NCBI GenBank assembly: GCA_018139225.1
Contig: JAGSNX010000005.1
Coordinates: forward strand, 248,001-312,000
Direction of reading: 5' to 3'
Length of the DNA: 64,000 bases
Origin: Microvirga sp. SRT01
Lineage (GTDB): Bacteria > Pseudomonadota > Alphaproteobacteria > Sphingomonadales > Sphingomonadaceae
The notes beneath the pieces were generated by a model. It made no database searches and was not told the DNA's origin. It saw only the letters and a list, made by a program, of their open reading frames with translations. Shown here one piece after another: positions 7,817 through 15,061 of this stretch; the stretch's first letter is position 1, and each line of letters opens with the position of its first letter. Made by a program: the position numbers and the translations under genes.

Positions 7817-9004
7817 ATGCCGACCTTGCCGCTAGCGGGCCTGAGGGTCCTCGACATATCGCAGGTCATGGCAGGGCCGTTCTGCTGCATGCTGCTGGGC
7901 GACATGGGCGCGGACGTCATCAAGATCGAACCGCCGCACACGGGCGATTCGACGCGCCATTCGATGGGGTTTCGCCTGAAGGGAGAGGACAGTCCCGGCT
8001 TCCTGGCGCTCAACCGCAACAAGCGCAGCATCACGCTGAACCTGAAGGACGAGGCCGACCGCGAGGTCCTGTACGCGCTGGTCAAGACCGCCGACATCGT
8101 GGTCGAGAATGCGCGACCGGGCGTGTCGCAGCGGCTGGGCATCGATTACGACACGCTGTCGGCGATCAATCCGGGGCTGGTCTATGCCAGCATCTCCGGT
8201 TTCGGCCAGACCGGCCCGTGGGCGCAGCGTCCCGGCTTCGACCTGATCGCGCAGGCGATGTCGGGTGTGCTCAGTTCCAACGGATTTCCGGGTATGGAGC
8301 CGGCGAAGAACTCGATCGCGGTCGCCGATCTCGGCGCCGGCCTGTTCTCCGTCTACGGCATCCTCAGCGCGATCATCGGTCGCCAGACCTCCGGCAAGGG
8401 CCAGTATATCGATGCATCGCTGCTGGAGGCGGCGCTGGGTCTGTCGATCTGGGAGACGACCGAGCTTTGGGGCACCGGCAAGCCGCCGACGCCGATCGGC
8501 TCCGCCAACCGCATGTCCGCGCCGTATCAGGCGGTGCTGGCATCGGACGGCTGGTTCGTCATCGGCGCGGCCAATCAGGGCTTGTGGCTGACCTTCCTGA
8601 AAGTCGTCGGGCGGCCCGAGTTGCAGGAGGACGAGCGCTATTCGACCAACGCCGCGCGGGTCGCCAATCGCCTGCAACTGATCGACGATCTCGCCCCGAC
8701 CTTCCTGACCCGCACCAAGCAGGAGTGGATCGACGCACTGCTCGCGGCCGGCGTACCCGCCGCCCCCATCCTCGATTACGGCGAAGCGGTGGCGAGCGAG
8801 CAATCGGTCGCGCGCGACATGGTCATGCAGGTGCCGCACCCCATCGAAGGCGAGTTCAAGGCGCTCGGTTTTCCCGTGAAGATGCGCGGCACCCCACAAG
8901 AGGTGCGGCTGCCGCCGCCGCTCATCAACGAGCATGATGCGGAGATCCGGCAGGAGCTGATCGACAAGGGCCTGTTGCCCGCCCGTGCCGAGGCCGCGGA
9001 ATGA
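7817..9004 (+). CDS. CaiB/BaiF family (class III) CoA transferase
   Basis: This 395-residue protein opens with LPLAGLRVLDISQVMAGPF and continues with MGADVIKIEPPHTGD and NRNKRSITLNLKDE, the standard family III CoA-transferase blocks. The catalytic aspartate lies in NSIAVADLGAGLFSVYG. These enzymes move CoA between carboxylic acids in the cytoplasm and often activate the substrate of a degradation pathway. The ATG at 7817 has GAGAGGAG 6 bp upstream. Its stop overlaps the enoyl-CoA hydratase start (ATGA), so the two are co-translated. The acid it activates is unknown. Confidence 0.92.
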   Translation: MPTLPLAGLRVLDISQVMAGPFCCMLLGDMGADVIKIEPPHTGDSTRHSMGFRLKGEDSPGFLALNRNKRSITLNLKDEADREVLYALVKTADIVVENARPGVSQRLGIDYDTLSAINPGLVYASISGFGQTGPWAQRPGFDLIAQAMSGVLSSNGFPGMEPAKNSIAVADLGAGLFSVYGILSAIIGRQTSGKGQYIDASLLEAALGLSIWETTELWGTGKPPTPIGSANRMSAPYQAVLASDGWFVIGAANQGLWLTFLKVVGRPELQEDERYSTNAARVANRLQLIDDLAPTFLTRTKQEWIDALLAAGVPAAPILDYGEAVASEQSVARDMVMQVPHPIEGEFKALGFPVKMRGTPQEVRLPPPLINEHDAEIRQELIDKGLLPARAEAAE

Positions 9005-9801
9005 GCGACGCGCCCGCTTCCTCTCCGGGCCGGATCGTCGTCGAGCGCGACGGCCCCGCCGTGCATGTCCGCTTCGACAACCCGTCCGCCTTCAACGCGC
9101 TGACCGGCGAGATGTGGCTGGCGCTCCGCGATGCGGCGCGGGACATCGCCGACGACGCCTCCGTGCGCGTCGCGACGTTTCGCGGCACCGGCGGCAAGGC
9201 GTTCATCTCCGGCACCGATATCGCGAAGTTCGCCGACTATACCGACGGCCGGCAGGGTATCGATTATGAGCGCGAGATCGACGAGTGCATGGCCGCGGTC
9301 GACGCGATCCCGTGCACCACGATCGCCGTGGTCGAGGGTTGGGCGGTCGGTGGCGGCCTGAACATCGCGTCGTCCTGCGATTTGCGCATCGCCACACCCG
9401 ACGCGAAGTTCGGCTCCCCGATCGGCCGCACGATCGGCAATTGCCTGTCCGCCGCCAGCGTGGCGCGGATCGGCGGCGCGGTCGGCATCCAGTTCGCCAA
9501 GCGCATGGTCCTGCTCGGCGAGTTCCTGACCGCCGACCAGTTGCTGGCCAGCGGATTCCTGCTGAACATCGTCGAACGCGGCGAATTGGACGCGGAGGTC
9601 GCTTCGCTCTGCGCACGTGCCGCCGCGAACGCGCCGCTGACGACACGCACGACCAAGGCCACGATCCGGCGCATGACCTACGACGCGCTGCCCGACATCG
9701 AACCGCTGATCGCGCAGGTCTACGGCAGCGCCGATTTCCGCCGCGGCGTCGCGGACTTCCTCGCCAAGACCAAACGCGTGCCCGACTGGACGGGCGAGTA
9801 G
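9001..9801 (+). CDS. Enoyl-CoA hydratase/isomerase family protein
   Basis: This 266-residue crotonase-fold protein has oxyanion-hole segments GKAFISGTDIAKF and EGWAVGGGLNIASSCDLRIA. In place of the usual loop with the first catalytic glutamate it has FGSPIGRTIGNCLSAASV, so a classic hydratase pair is not obvious and another crotonase activity (isomerase, lyase or thioesterase) is possible. It is translationally coupled to the CoA transferase, which supports a step in the breakdown of a CoA-activated acid. Confidence 0.85.
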   Translation: MSDAPASSPGRIVVERDGPAVHVRFDNPSAFNALTGEMWLALRDAARDIADDASVRVATFRGTGGKAFISGTDIAKFADYTDGRQGIDYEREIDECMAAVDAIPCTTIAVVEGWAVGGGLNIASSCDLRIATPDAKFGSPIGRTIGNCLSAASVARIGGAVGIQFAKRMVLLGEFLTADQLLASGFLLNIVERGELDAEVASLCARAAANAPLTTRTTKATIRRMTYDALPDIEPLIAQVYGSADFRRGVADFLAKTKRVPDWTGE

Positions 9802-9805
9802 CCGG

Positions 9806-11371
9806 TCATTTTCGCACCCGCCCGGCGGGCGTGAGCGCGGACAGCCTGAAACTGTCGATATCGACCCAACCCTTGCTGGCGCCGGGTGCGTAGCAGAACA
9901 GCGCGAACTGTTCGCCCTGGAAGGTGCCCGTTCGCCACGCGAACGCCAGCGGGAAATCGCCGCCGAGCCCCGTCCAGCGCCGCCCGTCCATGCTGTACGC
10001 CACACGGCCGCGATCGGTCGTGAAGTCCATGTCGGTACGCAACCACATGGTGTCGCCGGCGGGCACGGTCGCGCTCGCGCGCACCTCCGTTCGCGCGCCG
10101 TCGACGGAGTCTTCCGTGACCTCCATCGTCACGGCGGCGCGGCGGCCGTTGCCGCGCGTCACCGTCAGATTGGCGCTATACTGGCCCAACGTCCCAAAGC
10201 CGCATCGATCGCCCGGCGTCAGATGACCGATGTCGAGCTTCACCTCCGCCCGGCTGGCCGGCCCCTGCCCCTTTTGCGTCAGCGTGTTGCGGGCGGTCCA
10301 GAACCGCTCGGCCGGGGTCGGCCGCAGCCGCAGCCAGCCGGGACGCTCGGCCAGCGACCAGCGCGTCGGATCGGGGTTGTGGTTCCATTGCCATTGCAGC
10401 CCCAGTCGTCGTCCTGTGAAACCGTCGGACGTCGCTGGTTCGGCGAACGGAGCACCGGCGATCGGCTTCGCCGCACGCGCGGGCACCCGACCGGGCGCCG
10501 CCGGCGTGCCCCAGACCGGCCAGTCGTCCTGCCAGAAGACGGGGCTGATATTGGTCATCCGGCCGATCGCGCCGCTGTCCTCCATGACGAAGCCGAACCA
10601 GCCGCCGTCGGGCAGGTCGACCAGCGCACCCTGATGCCCGCCGGTCTTGTCGTCGATCTGGTCGCGCGTCTCCCACGGGCCGAACAGGCTGCGCGCGCGC
10701 GACACGGACAGCGCCAGCCGCGGCGGCAGTGCGTTGAACATGTAGTAATAGGCGCCGCGCCGGATGATCTTCGATCCCTCCGCGCCCTTGATATAGTGGA
10801 TCTTCCGCGCATCGGTGACGTGGGCCAGCGCGGCGTCCAGCGTCAGCAGCGTGATCGTCCCGTCCGCCGTGCTGGCCGTCGCCAGATAGGCGCGCCCGTC
10901 CGGCTCGATGAACAATCCGGGATCGAACGCCTCCCGGTCCAGTTCGTGGAAGCGCCACGGCCCGCGCACGTCACGGGCGTACCAGATGCGTGTCTTCTGC
11001 CCGACCGGCGTGTTCGCGAGGTAATAGGTACCACGGTGATGGCGCAGGCTGGAGGCGTAGAGCCCCTTCCGATACGCCGTACCGCCCGTCAGGTCGTATT
11101 GCGGCAATCCTTCCAGCCGGTTGGCGAGATGCGACGCGATCGTCCAGTTCACGAGGTCGCGGCTGTGCAGGATCGTGATCCCCGGCACGTTCGCGAAGGT
11201 CGTGCTCGCCATATAGTAATCTTGCCCGACCCGGATGACGTCTGGGTCCGGATAATCCGCGTACAGGACGGGGTTGCGGAACGTCCCGTCGCCCTGATCC
11301 GACCGCCAGACCTGCGCCGATGCCGATGCGGCGACCATGAGGGCGGCAAGGCTCGCGGTCCGCGCCCTCAC
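9806..11371 (-). CDS. GH43-family glycosidase (beta-xylosidase/alpha-L-arabinofuranosidase-like)
   Basis: This 521-residue secreted enzyme has a signal peptide (about 20 residues, ending ASASAQ). The five-bladed propeller starts with NPVLYADYPDPDVIRVGQDYY, containing the general-base aspartate. It continues with a FIEPDGRAYL segment and IKGAEGSKIIRRGAYYYMF, containing the likely acid glutamate. The C-terminal ~200 residues form a concanavalin-A-like domain typical of GH43 xylosidases. The start is taken as GTG at 11371, which overlaps the esterase stop (GTGA) and is directly followed by the signal peptide. It is the last gene of the minus-strand hemicellulose operon. Confidence 0.85.
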   Translation of the reverse strand: MRARTASLAALMVAASASAQVWRSDQGDGTFRNPVLYADYPDPDVIRVGQDYYMASTTFANVPGITILHSRDLVNWTIASHLANRLEGLPQYDLTGGTAYRKGLYASSLRHHRGTYYLANTPVGQKTRIWYARDVRGPWRFHELDREAFDPGLFIEPDGRAYLATASTADGTITLLTLDAALAHVTDARKIHYIKGAEGSKIIRRGAYYYMFNALPPRLALSVSRARSLFGPWETRDQIDDKTGGHQGALVDLPDGGWFGFVMEDSGAIGRMTNISPVFWQDDWPVWGTPAAPGRVPARAAKPIAGAPFAEPATSDGFTGRRLGLQWQWNHNPDPTRWSLAERPGWLRLRPTPAERFWTARNTLTQKGQGPASRAEVKLDIGHLTPGDRCGFGTLGQYSANLTVTRGNGRRAAVTMEVTEDSVDGARTEVRASATVPAGDTMWLRTDMDFTTDRGRVAYSMDGRRWTGLGGDFPLAFAWRTGTFQGEQFALFCYAPGASKGWVDIDSFRLSALTPAGRVRK

Positions 11372-12420
11372 CGCGCGAACGCCAGCGCGCGCGAGAAGAA
11401 CGGCAGCATGTGATCCTGAACGCGTCCGGCGACGCCGCTCGTATGATCGCCCGGATAGACCTGAAAGCTGTTGGCGATGCCGTAGCGGTCGAGCCCGGCG
11501 TGCAGCTTCTCGGCATCGTCCTTCAACCCGTCGCGGTCGCCGACGTCGATGCCGATCGCGGCGTAGCGCTTCAGATTGGCCGCATACTGGTCGAGCATCG
11601 CCAGCGGTGCGTTGGCGGACCAGCGGGCCAGCACGTCGGGCTGCGGCTGGCCATCCTTGATCGGCAGGTCGAGATAGAGCGGCGGCGCCTTGGGGTTCGG
11701 CGACCACGCAGCCGCGGTCGCCAACTGCGCGCGCAGGCCCCAGGACAGGCTGGCACTGTCGGCCGGCGACTTCAACGCACGTAGCGTCGCCTCCGTCGTC
11801 GCATCGGGCGTGCCGAGCGCGCGCGTCGAGAGGCAGCACGGGCTCATCATGTACAGCGCGCCGAACACGTCCGGATGCTTCATGCCGATGCGCGCGGTGC
11901 CGTATCCGCCCATCGAATGCCCGGCGAGGCCGCGGCTGCGCCGGTCGGCAATCGTCCGGTAATGCCCGTCGATATGGGCGACGAGGTCGCGCGCCACGAA
12001 CGTTTCGAAATCGCCGACCGTCACGGAGCTGGAGTAGAAGGAGCCGTTATGCGCGGTCTTGCTGTCCGGCAGCACCACGATCACCTCGCGGGCGCCCTTC
12101 GCGAACGCGCCCTCGATCGTCTGCGGCACGTGGATCTCACCCACCCACTGCTCCGCACCGATCGAATAGCCATGCAGCGCGTACACCACCGGATAGCGCC
12201 GCTTCGCCTCGGTGCGATAGGACGGTGGCAGCACCACCAGCACGGCGCGATCCGGGCTCTCGCCCTCCAGATTGCCTTCGATCGCGGGGGAGTGGACGGT
12301 GATCCGCTCGATCGTGACGGGCTTCGCGCCCGCGACCGGGGGCGGTGCGGGCGTCTTCACCTGCGCCGATGCCGAACCAGCGAACGACAGGGCGAGCGCG
12401 ACCACCAGCAACTTCATCAT
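11368..12420 (-). CDS. Secreted CE1-like (esterase D family) carbohydrate esterase
   Basis: This 350-residue protein has a signal peptide of about 20 residues (FAGSASAQ) and an alpha/beta-hydrolase domain. The nucleophile serine is in GLAGHSMGGYGTA and the catalytic histidine in YPGDHTSG. YPVVYALHGYSIGAEQW matches the oxyanion region of CE1 feruloyl/acetyl-xylan esterases. It would remove acyl groups from hemicellulose side chains. It lies between GH43 (stop/start overlap) and GH95 (12 bp), which supports a role in deacylating the same glycan. The exact ester is unknown. Confidence 0.85.
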   Translation of the reverse strand: MMKLLVVALALSFAGSASAQVKTPAPPPVAGAKPVTIERITVHSPAIEGNLEGESPDRAVLVVLPPSYRTEAKRRYPVVYALHGYSIGAEQWVGEIHVPQTIEGAFAKGAREVIVVLPDSKTAHNGSFYSSSVTVGDFETFVARDLVAHIDGHYRTIADRRSRGLAGHSMGGYGTARIGMKHPDVFGALYMMSPCCLSTRALGTPDATTEATLRALKSPADSASLSWGLRAQLATAAAWSPNPKAPPLYLDLPIKDGQPQPDVLARWSANAPLAMLDQYAANLKRYAAIGIDVGDRDGLKDDAEKLHAGLDRYGIANSFQVYPGDHTSGVAGRVQDHMLPFFSRALAFAR

Positions 12421-12432
12421 GATACCATTCCC

Positions 12433-14784
12433 CTATATCAGATCGGAACCGCGCACCCGAACGGCACGGCCCGGTGTCAGCGTTATCGTCTTGGTCCGCG
12501 CGCCCAGCCGAACGGTGCGCCGCCCGGCGATGTCGCCGCGGATCGATGCCTCGAGCAGCGTGCCGTCCTGCCAGTGCACGTCGACGCTGCACCGCCCACG
12601 CGCGCGCAGGCCGGTGATCGACCCGCGGGGCCATGCCTTCGGAAGCGCCGGCAGCAGCAGGATGTCCTCGCCGTGGCTTTGCATCAGCATCTCCGCCATC
12701 GCCCGCGCGCCGCCGAAGTTGCCGTCGATCTGGAACGGCGGATGCGCGTCGAACATGTTGGGATAGGTCAGCTTCGGCCCCAGCAGCAGTTCGATGATGC
12801 GATAGGCATGCTCCCCGTCTCGCAACCTGGCCCACAGGTTCGCACGCCACGCCGTCGCCCAGCCGGTCGACTCGTCGCCGCGAATGTCCAGCGAACGCCG
12901 GGCCGCCTGCGCCAGTGCCGGCGTCCGCTCGACGTCGATCTGGTCGCTGGGAAACAGGCCGTACAGGTGCGAGACGTGACGGTGATGCTGTTCGGGGGCC
13001 GCTGCGTCCCAGTCGGCCTGCCATTCCTGCAACTGGCCGTGCGCGCCGATACGATCCGGCGGCAGCCGCTTGCGCGCGGCCGCGACCTCTGCCGCGAAGG
13101 CGCGGTCGGTGCCGAGCAGCGCCGCCGCCCGCCCGACCTGATCGAACAGGTCGCGCAGGATCTGCATGTCCATCGCCGGGCCGGCGCAGATCGACGCGCC
13201 CTTGGGGTGGATGTTCTCCGGCGACAGCGACGGGTTGGTGACCAGCGCGCCGGTCTTCGGATCGGTCTGGAGCGTGTCGAGGAAGAACAGCGCCGCGCCG
13301 CGCATCACCGGATAGACCGACCGGAGATACGTCAGGTCCCGCCCGTAATCGTAATGCTCCCACAGATGCGTGCACAGCCATGCGCCGCCGGTGGGCCACA
13401 GGCCCCACTCGGCACCGTCGATCGGCCCGGTCGCCCGCCAGAGATCGGTGTTGTGGTGGCACACCCAGCCGCGCGCGCCGTACATGCGCTTCGCGGTCAC
13501 CGCTCCGGTTTCTGCGATCTCGCGCACCATCCGCACCAGCGGCTCGACGCACTCGGGCAGCGCCGTGACCTGCGCCGGCCAATAGTTCATCTCGGTGTTG
13601 ATGTTGACCGTGTACTTGGATTCCCAAGGCGGCTTCACCTGGTCGTTCCAGATGCCCTGAAGGTTGGCCGGCTGACTCCCCGCGCGCGACGACGCGATCA
13701 GCAGGTATCGGCCATAATCGAAGTACAAGGCCGCCAGCGCTGGATCGTCGCCCAGCCGGTCGGCGCGGATACGCTCGTCGGTCGGAAAGTCGGCTGCGGC
13801 AGACCTTCCGAGATCGAGGCGGACGCGCCCGAACAACGCCTGATGCGCGGCGACGGCATCCGTCCGCATGCGATCGAAATCGCGACGCGCGGCGCGATCC
13901 AGCACGGCCAGCGTATCGGCCTCCGGATCGCCGCCGGTATCGTCGAAGCGGCGGAAGCTCGTCGCCATCGCCACGAGGATCGTCACCGATCGCGCGCCCG
14001 TCACGCGCAGTCGGTCGCCCGTTGCGACGACCGTGCCGCCATGCGTCGTCACGAGGGCTCGGGCGGCGAAGCGCAACTTCGCAGCGATGCCCGCCTGGTC
14101 GCGGTTGCGCCCGGTCAGCGTCAGCATCCCCGCCGCGACGGCGACCGTGACGTCGGCCTGCGGAGAGGTCAGGCCGACGATCAGGTCGAACGGCCTGTCG
14201 CCGTGGAGTTGCACCGCGATCACCTGATCGTCGGGGGAGGCGAATACGTCCCGTGAGTAACGCGTGCCGCCGGCGACGAAGTGGGTCGTCGCGGTCGCCG
14301 TATCCAGATTCAGATGCCGGCTGTAATCGTTCACGGCCCCGGTCGCGCCGGGCAGGTCGAGGATCAGGTCGCCGACCGGTTGATACGCCATCTGCTTGAT
14401 CGGCACCGCCATCACCCTGGCATTCGCCAGCGCCTGCGCCGCCGCGAACTCGCCCGCGTCGATCAGCCGGCGAACCTCTGGCAACGCCGCCCGTGCGTTC
14501 GGGTTGATCGGGTCATAGGGACCGCCGGCGTAGAGCGTGTCCTCGTTGAGTTGCAACCGCTCCTGCGCAAGGCCGCCGAACACCATCGCGCCCAGCCGGC
14601 CGTTGCCGATCGGCAGCGCCTCCGTCCAGACTTTGGCCGGCTGCCGATACCAGAGCTGCCGGTCGTTCGGCATCGGCACGGCGGAAGCGGGGATCGGCAG
14701 CGATACGACGGCGGCGATCGCCGCGCCGCCCTCCAGCAACTGGCGGCGTGTCGGCTGGTGCGCGCGGCTATGGAACGTGTCCAT
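12433..14784 (-). CDS. GH95-family alpha-L-fucosidase/alpha-L-galactosidase
   Basis: This 783-residue protein has a Tat-type leader (TRRQLLEGGAAIAAVVSLP). The N-terminal beta domain has WYRQPAKVWTEALPIGNGRLGAMVFGG split over residues 45-72. The (alpha/alpha)6 barrel carries YTVNINTEMNYWPAQ, with the two catalytic-site asparagines of the family, and NPSLSPENIHPKG, with the general-acid glutamate. GH95 enzymes remove terminal alpha-1,2-linked L-fucose or L-galactose, for example from xyloglucan side chains. It is the first gene of the minus-strand operon and faces the divergent GH9 operon across a LacI-type operator. Confidence 0.9.
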   Translation of the reverse strand: MDTFHSRAHQPTRRQLLEGGAAIAAVVSLPIPASAVPMPNDRQLWYRQPAKVWTEALPIGNGRLGAMVFGGLAQERLQLNEDTLYAGGPYDPINPNARAALPEVRRLIDAGEFAAAQALANARVMAVPIKQMAYQPVGDLILDLPGATGAVNDYSRHLNLDTATATTHFVAGGTRYSRDVFASPDDQVIAVQLHGDRPFDLIVGLTSPQADVTVAVAAGMLTLTGRNRDQAGIAAKLRFAARALVTTHGGTVVATGDRLRVTGARSVTILVAMATSFRRFDDTGGDPEADTLAVLDRAARRDFDRMRTDAVAAHQALFGRVRLDLGRSAAADFPTDERIRADRLGDDPALAALYFDYGRYLLIASSRAGSQPANLQGIWNDQVKPPWESKYTVNINTEMNYWPAQVTALPECVEPLVRMVREIAETGAVTAKRMYGARGWVCHHNTDLWRATGPIDGAEWGLWPTGGAWLCTHLWEHYDYGRDLTYLRSVYPVMRGAALFFLDTLQTDPKTGALVTNPSLSPENIHPKGASICAGPAMDMQILRDLFDQVGRAAALLGTDRAFAAEVAAARKRLPPDRIGAHGQLQEWQADWDAAAPEQHHRHVSHLYGLFPSDQIDVERTPALAQAARRSLDIRGDESTGWATAWRANLWARLRDGEHAYRIIELLLGPKLTYPNMFDAHPPFQIDGNFGGARAMAEMLMQSHGEDILLLPALPKAWPRGSITGLRARGRCSVDVHWQDGTLLEASIRGDIAGRRTVRLGARTKTITLTPGRAVRVRGSDLI

Positions 14785-14824
14785 GCTCTCCCTTCGCGCA
14801 CCCTCCGTCCGGGGTCCGCAATGT

Positions 14825-14838
14825 TGTTATCGTTAACA
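14825..14838. promoter_or_regulatory. LacI-family-type operator
   Basis: TGTTATCGTTAACA is a near-perfect palindrome with the central CG typical of LacI-family sites. It lies 41 bp before the GH95 start, in the divergent promoter region. A weaker match, TGTTAGCGCTATAG, lies at 14996-15009, 53 bp before the GH9 start. Confidence 0.6.
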
Positions 14839-14995
14839 GCTACCGTATCGGTGTGGACCGTCGGGCGTCAACGACGAAGCGGGGGATCCTGACGGCATTG
14901 CCCGCATGGTTACCGCTACCGGCCTGCACCCGCTCAGGTAATCAGAGGCATCAACGTGCCTGCGCCCAACGATCTCCGCCACTGGCGCCGTTCCG

Positions 14996-15009
14996 TGTTA
15001 GCGCTATAG
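14996..15009. promoter_or_regulatory. Second, weaker LacI-type half-conserved site
   Basis: TGTTAGCGCTATAG matches the left half, central CG and following TA of the site at 14825 but not the last four bases. It could be a second site for the same regulator in front of the GH9-GH43 operon. Confidence 0.35.
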
Positions 15010-15061
15010 TCACCTTCATACAGGCGCGGACAGCGTCGCGAACGACGAAGAGAGGGTGACG

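Noticed and set aside
12137..13627. Long minus-strand open frame across the GH95 and esterase genes
   Set aside because: It is a shadow of the high-GC GH95 gene in another frame, with Arg/Ala/Gly-rich, non-globular composition.
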